Source of the DNA: JBMNTQ01 sp050945815
Lineage (GTDB): Bacteria; Bacillota; Clostridia; Christensenellales; JBMNTQ01
Reading direction: 5' to 3'
Assembly (NCBI GenBank): GCA_050945815.1
Contig: JBMNTQ010000003.1
Location: 1-40,556 of the forward strand
Length of the DNA stretch: 40,556 nucleotides
Shown: one piece after another, positions 23,459 to 31,798 of the stretch
Layout of the letters: each line of letters begins with the position of its first letter
Position numbering within the stretch: position 1 is the first letter of the stretch
The notes under the pieces: generated by a model
What the model was told of the DNA's origin: nothing
Database searches by the model: none
What the model saw: the letters and a program-made list of their open reading frames with translations, nothing else
Translations under genes and position numbers: made by a program

Positions 23459-24199
23459 ATGGAGACATTGTATTTGGACTGTGCAGCCGGGATAAGCGGA
23501 GATATGCTGATTGGGGCGCTGCTCGACCTGGGGCTGGACTATGAGCTGTGGGAGCGGCGGCTGGCACTTTTGGGCATCGACGGGGAATACCGGCTGGATA
23601 TGGAGAGAATTGTGAAATATGGCCGAGCCGGCGTGAATTTTGACGTGGTTGTGCGGGGGAAATGGGCCAAGGACGCTGCTTTAAAGCGTCGGTTTTTTGA
23701 TGTGGCGGGGCTGGTTTGCGAAAGCGGCTTGTCGGGGAGAGAAAAGCGGCGCAGCTTGAAGGTTTTGGAGGCATTGGGCAATGCTCAGGCCCGGGCTCAT
23801 GGGATTGCGCTGGAGCAGGTGGCCTTTCATGAACCCGGTGCGGTGGATACGATTGTGGACGTAGTGGGCGCTTGTATTGCGGTGGAGATGCTGGGCGCCG
23901 GGCGCATTGTCTGTTCGCCGGTGCATGTGGGCTATGGGAGCGTGTGCCACCGGGGGCGGCGCTATTCGGTGCCGGCTCCGACGACAGCGCTTTTGCTGGA
24001 GGATGTGCCTACATATAGGGAGGCGGCGGGTGAGCTGACCACGCCCACCGGCGCGGCGCTTTTGCGCGGGCTGGCTCAAGAATTTGGGGCGTGCCCGGAC
24101 TTTTCTTTTTGTAGGGAAGGGATGGGGTTTGGGAAAAAGGAGTTTGGCTTGTTGCGGGGATTTCGCGCGGTGATGGGCCGGGAGAGGGTGGCGCGTTAG
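23459..24199 (+). CDS. larC: LarC1-type nickel-pincer cofactor protein, LarC2 half absent
   Basis: LarC inserts nickel into the pyridinium pincer cofactor of lactate racemase and relatives. 246 residues from ATG 23459, while complete LarC proteins are near 380-420. METLYLDCAAGISGDMLIGA is the family start, HEPGAVDTIVDVVGACIAVE and STG-like VPAPTTALLLEDVPTY follow, and TTPTGAALLRGLAQEFG is conserved. The frame ends shortly after LLRGFRAVMG, which corresponds to the end of LarC1. In Lactiplantibacillus the LarC2 half is reached by a programmed frameshift; here both other frames meet stops within about 45 bases and downstream DNA is AT-rich and non-coding. larA, larB and larE are not in the window. 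It may be a relic or a one-domain variant. Confidence 0.82.
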   Translation: METLYLDCAAGISGDMLIGALLDLGLDYELWERRLALLGIDGEYRLDMERIVKYGRAGVNFDVVVRGKWAKDAALKRRFFDVAGLVCESGLSGREKRRSLKVLEALGNAQARAHGIALEQVAFHEPGAVDTIVDVVGACIAVEMLGAGRIVCSPVHVGYGSVCHRGRRYSVPAPTTALLLEDVPTYREAAGELTTPTGAALLRGLAQEFGACPDFSFCREGMGFGKKEFGLLRGFRAVMGRERVAR

Positions 24200-24291
24200 T
24201 CTGCTAAAAAGCACGAAACATCCGGCGGCATAGAATGCAAAAAAACTAGAAACAGGAGAATAACCTGCAAATACTTTGATAAAAAGAACAG

Positions 24292-24315
24292 AACGTTCGT
24301 CTTATAGCGAACGTT
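24292..24315 (+). promoter_or_regulatory. perfect palindrome upstream of the pur operon promoter
   Basis: AACGTTCG (24292-24299), 8-base spacer, CGAACGTT (24308-24315). It lies 93 bases after larC and 36 bases before the purE -35. The CGAAC cores recall PurR boxes, but the spacing is shorter than in B. subtilis. TATTTTATT follows, so a larC terminator is an equally good reading. Confidence 0.5.
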
Positions 24316-24350
24316 TATTTTATTAGGGCATAAAAGGTTCAAAAATACGA

Positions 24351-24379
24351 TTGATTTTTGGCGTGGACTTTGATATGAT
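24351..24379 (+). promoter_or_regulatory. sigma-A promoter of the pur operon
   Basis: TTGATT (24351-24356), 17 bases, TATGAT (24374-24379). Start near 24386, giving a leader of about 145 nt before purE. Confidence 0.75.
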
Positions 24380-24385
24380 TAAATG

Positions 24386-24531
24386 TATGAAAATTGAAGG
24401 ATGACCCAAGGAAGCGGAGCCCTTGTTCGCGGGATGGTATGGGTTTTCGAATGGTAAAATGGAAGTTCTGGGAGGCTTGGGCAGGAATCGGGCCTCCCAG
24501 AATTATTAGGATTTGGAAGGGGATTCAAACG
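24386..24531 (+). promoter_or_regulatory. structured leader of purE
   Basis: Contains a perfect 11-bp hairpin: TTCTGGGAGGC (24466-24476) with GCCTCCCAGAA (24492-24502), 15-base loop. Upstream, ACCCA and TGGGT enclose a smaller fold. No long T tract follows the hairpin, and the conserved blocks of purine, PRPP and ZTP riboswitches are not visible. A short open frame (ATG 24401, 18 codons) overlaps it. Function unknown. Confidence 0.5.
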
Positions 24532-25032
24532 ATGGCAAAGGTTGCGGTTGTGATGGGAAGCGACAGCGATTTCCCTGTGATGGGGGGCGCTTTGGAAGTG
24601 TTTCGTAAGTTCGGAGTTGAATGTGAAGTACGGGTGATTTCGGCTCATAGGACGCCGGATGCGGCCCATGGGTTTGCGGCCGGTGCGGAGCAAAACGGCA
24701 TAGAGGTTATTTTGGCAGCTGCAGGGAAAGCGGCGCATTTGGCTGGGGTTTTGGCGGCGTATACGACCTTGCCTGTGATTGGCATTCCCATCAAATCCTC
24801 TACAATGGACGGGCTGGATTCGCTGTTGTCTACGGTGCAGATGCCGTCGGGGATTCCGGTGGCGACGGTGGCTATCAACGGCGCTGAAAATGCGGCGCTG
24901 TTGGCTGTGCAGATTCTATCGTTGCGCTATCCGGAGTTTGGAGAGAAGATGAAGGCATTTAAAGCGGAGATGGCCCGGAGTGTGGAAGCGAAAGACAGGG
25001 CGCTGCAGGACAAGCTGGCGCAGGAGCTTTGA
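24532..25032 (+). CDS. purE: N5-carboxyaminoimidazole ribonucleotide mutase (PurE)
   Basis: Moves the carboxyl group from N5-CAIR to CAIR in de novo purine synthesis. 166 residues from ATG 24532, behind AAGGGG; the frame continues upstream through the leader but without family sequence. Key motifs are MGSDSDFPVM, SAHRTPDAAH with the catalytic His, GKAAHLAGVLA and GIPIKSSTMDGLDSLLSTVQ. It heads the six-gene pur cluster. purK, the partner in the two-step bacterial route, is not in the window. Confidence 0.97.
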   Translation: MAKVAVVMGSDSDFPVMGGALEVFRKFGVECEVRVISAHRTPDAAHGFAAGAEQNGIEVILAAAGKAAHLAGVLAAYTTLPVIGIPIKSSTMDGLDSLLSTVQMPSGIPVATVAINGAENAALLAVQILSLRYPEFGEKMKAFKAEMARSVEAKDRALQDKLAQEL

Positions 25033-25058
25033 GCCTGCGGGGATGGGGAGCAAAGGGA

Positions 25059-26447
25059 ATGAGCTATTATAATGATATAAAGCCCCTGGATGACCGTATG
25101 GGGGAAGAATGCGGCGTTGTGGGTATTTTGGGCGGCGCCAATGTGGCGGAGGCTGCTTATTACGGCCTGTATGCATTGCAGCATCGGGGCCAGCAGAGCG
25201 CCGGCATTGCGGTGTCCAGCGGGAAATCCATTCGTTATGTTAAGGATATGGGCCTGGTGTCCGATGTGTTTCAGGAAGACGGGCTAAAGGCTTTGGGCCA
25301 AGCGGTGATGGCCTTAGGGCATGTGCGCTATTCGCCGTATAAGACGAATAATGTTGTCAATTCCCAGCCGTTGGTGGTACGCTATCAGTATGGTGAAATT
25401 GCCGTGGCCAACAATGGTACGATTGTGAACCAGGGCAGAATCCGCAGGAAGCTGGAGAAGCAGGGGGCACTGTTTCAGACGGATATGAACAGCGAGATTA
25501 TTGCCCACTTGATTGCCCGCAACAACGACGGCAGCTTGGTGGAAGCGATTGGCCGGGCTATGAACGTTTTGAAGGGGGCTTATTCGTTTGTAGTGATGAA
25601 CGGGGATGCGGTGGTGGGGGCGCGTGATCCGGGCGGGTTTCGACCCCTTTGTATTGGAAAGCGCCAGGATGGCTATGTCCTTGCATCGGAGAGCTGTGCG
25701 CTGGATGCGATCGGCGCGGAATTTATGCGGGATGTGCGGCCGGGAGAGATTGTTTCCTTGGACAAGGACGGCTTGCATTCCTTTGATAGCGGTATTGCGA
25801 GGCGGGACAGCCTATGCATTTTTGAGTTTGTGTATTTTGCGCGGCCGGATTCAGCCATCGACGGAATCAGCGTGTTTGAGGCGCGGCGGCGGGCCGGAAG
25901 GCTTTTGGCGAAGGAAGCTCCGGTGGATGTGGATATGGTGGTGGGCGTGCCGGATTCGGCTCTGGCAGCGGCCATGGGTTATGCAGAGGAGGCGGGGCTG
26001 GCCTATGGGGACGGGCTGACCAAGAACCGCTATGTTCCCCGGACGTTTAACCAATCTAAGCAGGTTTTACGGGAGGAAGCAGTGGATATTAAGCTGAATG
26101 CCCTAAAGGACAACATTGCGGGCAAACGGCTGGTTTTGGTGGATGATTCGATTGTAAGGGGTACGACCAGCAAACGCATCGTGGATTTGTTGCGCGGCGC
26201 GGGGGCGAAGGAGATCCACCTGCGTATCACCAGCCCGGAGCTGCGTTTCCCTTGTCCGTATGGTATTGATATTGTTGCCTCAAAACAGCTGATTGCAGCT
26301 TGTCATGACACGGAGGAGATTTGTACTATGCTGGGAGCGGACAGCTTGGCGTATTTGACGCAGGAAGATTTGAAAGTTTCGGTATGCAGCGATAAGGGCT
26401 ATTGTATGGGATGCTTTGACGGGCATTACCCGATTGGCGTAAAGTAG
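25059..26447 (+). CDS. purF: amidophosphoribosyltransferase (PurF)
   Basis: First committed step of purine synthesis: PRPP and glutamine to phosphoribosylamine. 462 residues from ATG 25059 (GGGGAG 8 bases upstream). As in B. subtilis, a short propeptide, SYYNDIKPLDDRMGEE, precedes the nucleophile Cys18 of CGVVGILGG, so mature enzyme must be cleaved there. The N-terminal Ntn glutaminase ends near 235. LVLVDDSIVRGTTSKR is the PRPP loop. Cysteines in SLCIF, FPCPYGID and KGYCMGCF sit where the 4Fe-4S cluster of the Bacillus enzyme binds, indicating an oxygen-sensitive form. It starts 26 bases after purE. Confidence 0.97.
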   Translation: MSYYNDIKPLDDRMGEECGVVGILGGANVAEAAYYGLYALQHRGQQSAGIAVSSGKSIRYVKDMGLVSDVFQEDGLKALGQAVMALGHVRYSPYKTNNVVNSQPLVVRYQYGEIAVANNGTIVNQGRIRRKLEKQGALFQTDMNSEIIAHLIARNNDGSLVEAIGRAMNVLKGAYSFVVMNGDAVVGARDPGGFRPLCIGKRQDGYVLASESCALDAIGAEFMRDVRPGEIVSLDKDGLHSFDSGIARRDSLCIFEFVYFARPDSAIDGISVFEARRRAGRLLAKEAPVDVDMVVGVPDSALAAAMGYAEEAGLAYGDGLTKNRYVPRTFNQSKQVLREEAVDIKLNALKDNIAGKRLVLVDDSIVRGTTSKRIVDLLRGAGAKEIHLRITSPELRFPCPYGIDIVASKQLIAACHDTEEICTMLGADSLAYLTQEDLKVSVCSDKGYCMGCFDGHYPIGVK

Positions 26448-26460
26448 GAGGAGAAACGGG

Positions 26461-27486
26461 ATGAGCTTGACTTATAAAGAAGCCGGGGTTGATGTGGAAG
26501 CCGGCTACCGGTCGGTGCAGCTGATGAAGGGGCATGTGGCCGCTACGATGAACAGCCAGGTTTTGAGCGGGCTGGCAAACTTTGGCGGTATGTATGCTTT
26601 AGGTGCGGAAGCTGGGGATAAGGTTTTGGTATCTGGCACCGATGGGGTGGGTACTAAATTGATGCTGGCTTTTGTGCTGGATAAGCATGATACGGTGGGC
26701 ATCGACTGTGTGGCGATGTGTGCTAATGATGTGGTTTGCCATGGCGCTGCACCGCTCTTTTTCCTGGATTATATTGCGACCGGTAAGGTTGTGCCTGAAA
26801 AGATTGCGGAGATTGTTAAGGGCGTGGCTGAGGGCTGCCTTCAGGCTAATTGCGCGCTCATCGGCGGTGAGACTGCTGAAATGCCCGGCCTTTATGGCGC
26901 CGATGAATATGATATGGCGGGCTTTTGTGTAGGGATGGCGGATCGGGATAAGCTGATTGACGGAAGCGCTGTGCGCGAGGGGGATGTGTTGGTGGGGCTG
27001 GCTTCGTCCGGCATACACAGCAACGGCTTTTCCTTAGTGCGGCGTTTGTTTAAGATGAGCAGTTCCTGCTTGGATCGGTATGTATATGAGCTGGAGACGT
27101 CGTTGGGTGCAGAGCTTTTAAAGCCGACTCGTATCTATGTGCGCACGGCGCTGCAGATGATTCGGGAGTTTGATGTGCATGGGATGGCCCATATCACCGG
27201 CGGCGGCTTTTATGAAAACATTCCCCGTATTTTGCCCTGCGGGCTTCAGGCGAACATTGTCGAGGGGAGTTGGCCCAGTTTGCCTGTCTTTGATCTGATT
27301 CAAAGTGAGGGGAATATCGAAAGGCAGGCTATGTTCAATACCTTTAATATGGGGATTGGCATGGTGATGGCACTTGCACCTGAACAGGCAGACGCCGCAG
27401 TTGAGCGGGCAAATGAGCTGGGTGAGAAGGCGTATCGGATCGGCCAGGTGGAAGCAGGGGAAGCGGGGGTCGTGTTTTGCCCATGA
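26461..27486 (+). CDS. purM: phosphoribosylformylglycinamidine cyclo-ligase (PurM)
   Basis: ATP-dependent closure of FGAM to aminoimidazole ribonucleotide. 341 residues, normal length. MSLTYKEAGVDVEAGYRSVQ begins the protein; SGTDGVGTKLMLAF is the nucleotide and dimer motif, GETAEMPGLYGADEYD the signature, and MAHITGGGFYENIPRIL the C-terminal motif. ATG 26461 has GGAGGAG upstream. Its stop overlaps the purN start by four bases, which suggests coupled translation. Confidence 0.98.
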   Translation: MSLTYKEAGVDVEAGYRSVQLMKGHVAATMNSQVLSGLANFGGMYALGAEAGDKVLVSGTDGVGTKLMLAFVLDKHDTVGIDCVAMCANDVVCHGAAPLFFLDYIATGKVVPEKIAEIVKGVAEGCLQANCALIGGETAEMPGLYGADEYDMAGFCVGMADRDKLIDGSAVREGDVLVGLASSGIHSNGFSLVRRLFKMSSSCLDRYVYELETSLGAELLKPTRIYVRTALQMIREFDVHGMAHITGGGFYENIPRILPCGLQANIVEGSWPSLPVFDLIQSEGNIERQAMFNTFNMGIGMVMALAPEQADAAVERANELGEKAYRIGQVEAGEAGVVFCP

Positions 27487-28112
27487 GGAACATCGCGGTG
27501 CTGGCAAGCGGCGGAGGCAGCAACCTTCAAGCGTTGATCGATGCCATTGAGGCTGGGGAAATTGCCGCAAAAATTTCATTAGTGGTGGCGGGGAAGCCCG
27601 GGATTTTTGCCCTGGAGCGGGCGAGAGCCCACGGCATTGAGAGCGTTTGCATTTGCCGTGGTGATTATGAGGATGTTTGTGCTCATGATAGGGCGCTTAG
27701 ACAGGTGCTGCGGGATTGCGGTGCGGACTTGGTGGTTCTGGCGGGATATCTTTCCATTTTAGGGAAGGACTTGGTGCAGGAATACCGAAACCGGATACTC
27801 AACATTCATCCGTCGCTGATACCGGCCTTTTGTGGCAGCGGTTATTACGGGCAACGGGTTCATCAGGCTGTTTTGGACTATGGGGCACGGGTGAGCGGGG
27901 CTACGGTGCACCTGGTGGACGAGGGAACCGATACGGGGCCGATTATTTTACAGCAGTGTGTGGAAGTTTTGCAGACGGACAACGCGCAAAGCTTGGCAGC
28001 TCGGGTGCTGGAAGCGGAACACCGCTTATTGCCTCAGGCTGTGAAGCTGTTTGTGGAAGGGCGTGTGTCCGTGGAGGGGAGAAAAGTGACCATTTTGGAG
28101 GAGGAGGCATAA
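27483..28112 (+). CDS. purN: phosphoribosylglycinamide formyltransferase (PurN)
   Basis: Transfers formyl from 10-formyltetrahydrofolate to GAR. 209 residues from ATG 27483 (ATGA overlap with purM). MRNIAVLASGGGSNLQALID is the GAR-binding start, NIHPSLIPAF carries the catalytic Asn and His, and HLVDEGTDTGPII the catalytic Asp. The usual HPSLLPAFPG motif reads HPSLIPAFCG here. purH begins one base after the stop. Confidence 0.97.
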   Translation: MRNIAVLASGGGSNLQALIDAIEAGEIAAKISLVVAGKPGIFALERARAHGIESVCICRGDYEDVCAHDRALRQVLRDCGADLVVLAGYLSILGKDLVQEYRNRILNIHPSLIPAFCGSGYYGQRVHQAVLDYGARVSGATVHLVDEGTDTGPIILQQCVEVLQTDNAQSLAARVLEAEHRLLPQAVKLFVEGRVSVEGRKVTILEEEA

Positions 28113-28113
28113 C

Positions 28114-29652
28114 ATGGCGAAACGTGCGTTTATCTCTGTTTCAGACAAGAGAGGGATTGTGGAATTGGCCAAGGGCCTTGTTGATTGCGGCTATGAGATT
28201 GTTTCTACCGGCGGAACGGCTATGACCCTGGACAGCAATGCGGTGCCGATTATATCGGTTTCCGATGTAACAGGATTTCCTGAGTGTTTAGATGGGCGGG
28301 TTAAGACGCTGCATCCAAAAGTGCATGCGGGGATTCTGGCGGTCCGCGATAATGCGGAACATATGCAGGAGCTTGCGGAATTGGACATTGCGCCGATTGA
28401 TATGGTGGTGGTGAACCTCTATCCGTTTAAAGAGACCATTTTGAAGCAAAACACTACGTTTGAGGATGCCATTGAGAATATTGACATTGGGGGGCCCAGT
28501 ATGCTGCGGGCGGCCGCCAAGAATTTTCAGGATGTGGCCGTGGTTGTGGATACGGCGGATTATCCCCGGATTCTGGAGGAGCTGCGGGAGCAGGGGGAGG
28601 TTTCTCTGGCGACTAAGCACGGTCTTTGCCGGAAGGTATTTGAGCATACTGCGGCATACGACGCATTGATTTTCAGCTATTTGAGCAAGCAGGCCGGAGC
28701 GGAACTCCCGGAAAAGCTTACTCTGACCTACGAGAAGGCGCAGGAATTGCGCTATGGTGAGAACCCGCATCAGCGAGCGGTTTATTATAAGGAAATTGGG
28801 AATTTCCCGGAGTGTTTGCATGAGGCGGAGGTTTTGCACGGGAAGGAGCTTTCCTATAACAACATCAACGACGCAAACGGCGCCATTGAGCTATTAAAGG
28901 AATTTGACGAAGTGAGCTGTGTGGCCATCAAACATGCGAACCCCTGCGGTGTGGCCAGCGCCAAGACTGTGCGTGAGGCGTATATCTTGGCGCATGACGC
29001 AGACCCGATATCGATTTTTGGCGGAATTGTGGCGGTAAATGATACGGTGGATCGGGATACGGCGCTGGAGATGTGTAAGATATTTCTGGAAATCGTGGTG
29101 GCGCCGGATTATACCGATGATGCGCTGTCGGTTTTGAAATCTAAGAAAAACCTGCGTATCTTGAAGCTGCCCCAGGTAGGCAGAAAGCAACCTAAGGGCA
29201 CGCTGGATATGAAGAAGGTGGGCGGCGGCCTGTTGGTGCAGGACGCAGACCTGGAGCTTTTGCTGGGCAGCTTGTCTACTGTGACCAAACGGCAGCCTTT
29301 AGAGACGGAGCTGGAGGACATGCTGTTTGCATGGAAGATTGTGAAGCATGTGAAATCCAACGCTATTGTATTGGCCAAAGGCAAGCGTACGTTGGGCATC
29401 GGCTGTGGACAGACCAACCGTATTTGGGCGCTGGAGCAGGCGATTGAGCACAGCGGCGACGAGGTGGAGGGCGCGGTCATGGCCTCGGACGCTTTCTTCC
29501 CCTTTGATGATTGTGTGACGGTTTCGGCCAAGGCCGGTATTCGTTCTATCATACAGCCCGGCGGTTCGATTCGGGATGAGGATTCTATTAAGGCCTGTGA
29601 TAATTTTGGGCTTTCTATGGTGTTTACCAATATCAGGCATTTTAAACATTAA
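28114..29652 (+). CDS. purH: bifunctional AICAR transformylase/IMP cyclohydrolase (PurH)
   Basis: Last two steps to IMP. 512 residues, standard. The N-terminal cyclohydrolase (about 1-195) has MAKRAFISVSDKRGIVELAK, STGGTAMTL, VKTLHPKVHAGIL and NIDIGGPSMLRAAAKN. The transformylase part shows LRYGENPHQRAVYY, AIKHANPCGVA with catalytic Lys and His, and ASDAFFPFDDCV. ATG 28114 immediately follows purN. purD starts 23 bases later. Confidence 0.98.
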   Translation: MAKRAFISVSDKRGIVELAKGLVDCGYEIVSTGGTAMTLDSNAVPIISVSDVTGFPECLDGRVKTLHPKVHAGILAVRDNAEHMQELAELDIAPIDMVVVNLYPFKETILKQNTTFEDAIENIDIGGPSMLRAAAKNFQDVAVVVDTADYPRILEELREQGEVSLATKHGLCRKVFEHTAAYDALIFSYLSKQAGAELPEKLTLTYEKAQELRYGENPHQRAVYYKEIGNFPECLHEAEVLHGKELSYNNINDANGAIELLKEFDEVSCVAIKHANPCGVASAKTVREAYILAHDADPISIFGGIVAVNDTVDRDTALEMCKIFLEIVVAPDYTDDALSVLKSKKNLRILKLPQVGRKQPKGTLDMKKVGGGLLVQDADLELLLGSLSTVTKRQPLETELEDMLFAWKIVKHVKSNAIVLAKGKRTLGIGCGQTNRIWALEQAIEHSGDEVEGAVMASDAFFPFDDCVTVSAKAGIRSIIQPGGSIRDEDSIKACDNFGLSMVFTNIRHFKH

Positions 29653-29675
29653 GGATAAGGTTGGGGTGTTGAGGG

Positions 29676-30941
29676 TTGAGGATACTTGTAGTAGGCGGCG
29701 GCGGCCGGGAGCATGCCCTGGTTTGGAAATTGGCGCGCAGCCCGAAGGTGGATGAAATATACTGTGCGCCGGGAAATGGCGGCATTGCTGATTTGGCGCA
29801 GTGTGTGGACATAGCGGCATCGGATGTGGACAGGATGGTGGAGTTTGCCGTGGAAAACGGGGTGGACTTCTGTGTGGTGGCACCGGACGACCCGTTGGCT
29901 TTGGGTATGGTGGATGAGATGCAAAAGCGGGGGATTCCTGCTTTTGGGCCGGACAAAGCGGCTGCGGAAATTGAGAGCAGCAAGGTGTTTGCCAAGGAAT
30001 TGATGCGCAAATATGGCATTCCTACAGCGGATTACGGCGTGTTTTCCCAGGAGGAGCCGGATGAGGCTTTGGCGTATGCTATCGGGATTGGATTTCCTGT
30101 GGTGGTTAAGGCGGACGGGCTTGCCCTGGGTAAGGGCGTGATGATTTGTGAAAATGAGAGCCAGGCCCGGGATGCCATTTGGGACATGACACAGAACAAA
30201 CGCTTTGGCAAGGCTGGAGAGCGTATTGTGATTGAAGAGTTTTTGAGTGGGCCGGAGGTTTCGATACTCTGTTTTACAGATGGAGATACGATGTTGCCTA
30301 TGATTAGCGCTCAGGACCATAAGCGGGCGCTGGACAATGACGGCGGGCTTAATACGGGCGGGATGGGCGCTTTTGCTCCTAGCCCCAAGTATACCCCGGA
30401 GATTGCGGACTTTGTTGAGCGCAAGATTATGCGGCCGACGATTTACGCCATGGCCCGGGAAGGGCGGCGGTTTAAGGGCGTGTTGTATTTTGGAGTGATG
30501 CTGACAAAGAGCGGGCCAAAGGTTTTGGAATATAACGCCCGTTTTGGAGACCCGGAGACGCAGGCGGTTTTGCCGCTTTTGCGCAACGACTTGATGGAGA
30601 TATTTGAGGCGGTGGAGCAGGAGCGGCTGCACGAGATCACCTTGGAATGGGAGAACGATTTTGCCGTTTGTGTGGTGATGGCGTCGGGGGGATATCCGGA
30701 GAATTATCAGACCGGGTATCCGATTCGGGGCATGGAGGATGCAGAAGCGTTGGAGAAGGTGTTGGTTTTCCATGCGGGCACCCGGAAAAAGGGTGATGCG
30801 GTTGTGACGGCGGGCGGCCGGGTTTTGGGCGTTGTGGGCCTAGGAAACAGCTTGGAGGAAGCGATGCGGTGCGGGTATGAGGGAATTGGGCGCATCCACT
30901 TTCAAGACGCGCACTATCGCACCGATATTGGGAAGAAATAG
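29676..30941 (+). CDS. purD: phosphoribosylamine-glycine ligase (PurD)
   Basis: ATP-grasp enzyme that joins glycine to phosphoribosylamine. 421 residues. MRILVVGGGGREHALVWKLA, FGPDKAAAEIESSKVFAKE, VVKADGLALGKGV (ATP-grasp lysine) and GGMGAFAPSP are family motifs, with VLEYNARFGDPETQAVLPLL at the metal site. The start is a TTG at 29676 with GAGGG directly adjacent, so initiation may be weak or reliant on readthrough from purH. It is last in the operon; purL, purQ, purS, purC and purB must be elsewhere. Confidence 0.97.
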   Translation: MRILVVGGGGREHALVWKLARSPKVDEIYCAPGNGGIADLAQCVDIAASDVDRMVEFAVENGVDFCVVAPDDPLALGMVDEMQKRGIPAFGPDKAAAEIESSKVFAKELMRKYGIPTADYGVFSQEEPDEALAYAIGIGFPVVVKADGLALGKGVMICENESQARDAIWDMTQNKRFGKAGERIVIEEFLSGPEVSILCFTDGDTMLPMISAQDHKRALDNDGGLNTGGMGAFAPSPKYTPEIADFVERKIMRPTIYAMAREGRRFKGVLYFGVMLTKSGPKVLEYNARFGDPETQAVLPLLRNDLMEIFEAVEQERLHEITLEWENDFAVCVVMASGGYPENYQTGYPIRGMEDAEALEKVLVFHAGTRKKGDAVVTAGGRVLGVVGLGNSLEEAMRCGYEGIGRIHFQDAHYRTDIGKK

Positions 30942-30948
30942 GATTGGG

Positions 30949-31012
30949 GCAGGAAAAGGCGTTCTTTGCCGGGTTGGGAGAAGGGCTTTTCGGATGGGCT
31001 TTCCTGCTTTAA
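30949..31012 (+). terminator. possible long hairpin terminator of the pur operon
   Basis: GCAGGAAA (30949-30956) pairs with TTTCCTGC (31000-31007) over a 43-base interior, followed by TTTAAAT. The large loop makes this uncertain. Confidence 0.4.
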
Positions 31013-31037
31013 ATATCTGGAAATTTTAGGGGCATGC

Positions 31038-31046
31038 TGATATAAT
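31038..31046 (+). promoter_or_regulatory. extended -10 promoter of the lipoprotein gene
   Basis: TGATATAAT with TATAAT at 31041-31046. The -35 is poor. The in-frame ATG at 31045 falls inside the -10 and cannot be the start. Confidence 0.55.
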
Positions 31047-31089
31047 GAAACCGAGAAGAGGGCTGGATAGGACGGTGGGAGGTGTGCCT

Positions 31090-31698
31090 TTGCGCAGAGT
31101 TTTTGCAGGAATGATTGTTTTGCTGGTGATGGTGTTGGCCGGCTGTGGTGAGGATCCTTTGATTCAGCCTTCCCAGAGCGCGGCTGATTCCAAGCCGTCT
31201 GCAACGGCGCAGATTGAGGACGTTGATGGAGATGAGATCATTAAGCCTCTGCAGCCGAATCAGAGTGTTTCGGATATCCGACTGAATGCGCGGGACTGTG
31301 TTTTAGGCTTTACTCTGGGGGTGCCGGAGGAGTGGACGCTGGCGGAGGATTCTTCCCAAAGCTTTGTGATGCGGGATCGGGATCAGGGAGAGCTGGCTGT
31401 GGAGAAAGCGGCAGGCCTTGCAGGTAAGAGCCAGGAGGAGATCGTGCGGGAATATGTGGAGATGCTGCAGGGAGATGGGGTAGGCAACGTGGATGCGGCC
31501 CAGGAGCTGAGCATTGGCGGCCACAGCGCGGTTGGTTTCTTGTATTTGTCGGAGGACGAAACTAGGGATGTGTCTCGTTTTTTGATTCAGGACGGGAATA
31601 GAGTGTATGATTTTCAGTTTTCGTGCTCGGTTGACGATACACTGGACTTCTATGTCTATATGGATGCGATTTTGCAAAGCCTGAAGATAGGCGCTTAG
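31090..31698 (+). CDS. predicted surface lipoprotein
   Basis: No characterised function recognised. 202 residues from TTG 31090 (GGAGG 6 bases upstream); GTG 31084 is the alternative. A type II signal peptide RRVFAGMIVLLVMVLAGC has the lipobox LAGC, so the Cys would be lipidated and the protein held on the outer face of the membrane. After a low-complexity Ser/Pro/Gln linker, the domain from about residue 65 (GFTLGVPEEWTLAEDSSQSF, then GGHSAVGFLYLS and FYVYMDAILQSLKI) has the strand and helix order of PsbP/Mog1-like folds. The resemblance is by eye only. It is a single gene converging on dapB. Confidence 0.8.
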   Translation: MRRVFAGMIVLLVMVLAGCGEDPLIQPSQSAADSKPSATAQIEDVDGDEIIKPLQPNQSVSDIRLNARDCVLGFTLGVPEEWTLAEDSSQSFVMRDRDQGELAVEKAAGLAGKSQEEIVREYVEMLQGDGVGNVDAAQELSIGGHSAVGFLYLSEDETRDVSRFLIQDGNRVYDFQFSCSVDDTLDFYVYMDAILQSLKIGA

Positions 31699-31761
31699 AG
31701 GGGCAGGAGGCGGACGGCTTGTTTGGATTTTCGTGAGAAGCATAGCCTTTTTGAGCATGAG

Positions 31762-31795
31762 AAAGGAGCGGGCAAGCCGCTCCTTTTATTATTTT
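31762..31795. terminator. bidirectional terminator between lipoprotein gene and dapB
   Basis: AAAGGAGCGG (31762-31771), loop GCAAG, CCGCTCCTTT (31777-31786), then TATTATTTT on the plus side. On the minus strand the same stem follows dapB by 13 bases, though with a weak T tract. Confidence 0.85.
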
Positions 31796-31798
31796 GGT

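Larger units (their letters stand above)
24200..24531. other. intergenic region between larC and purE
   Basis: 332 bases without a gene. The first 150 are AT-rich and unlike the flanking coding DNA; they hold the AACGTTCG palindrome. Then come the pur promoter and the structured leader. CAGG and CCTG (24253-24267) also form a small inverted repeat of unknown value. Confidence 0.7.

Noticed and set aside
24190..24240. Programmed frameshift from LarC1 into LarC2
   Set aside because: Both alternative frames close within about 45 bases and no LarC2 motif appears downstream.
24291..24298. GAACGTTC as a LexA (SOS) box
   Set aside because: The Bacillota LexA site needs CGAAC-N4-GTTCG; the half-sites here are adjacent without the four-base spacer and no SOS gene follows.
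24386..24531. Purine, PRPP or ZTP riboswitch before purE
   Set aside because: The conserved loop and junction blocks of these classes are not present on reading; retained only as an unknown structured leader.
29649..30773. 374-residue minus-strand open frame
   Set aside because: Antisense shadow of purD, His- and Pro-rich, no ribosome site or recognisable domain.
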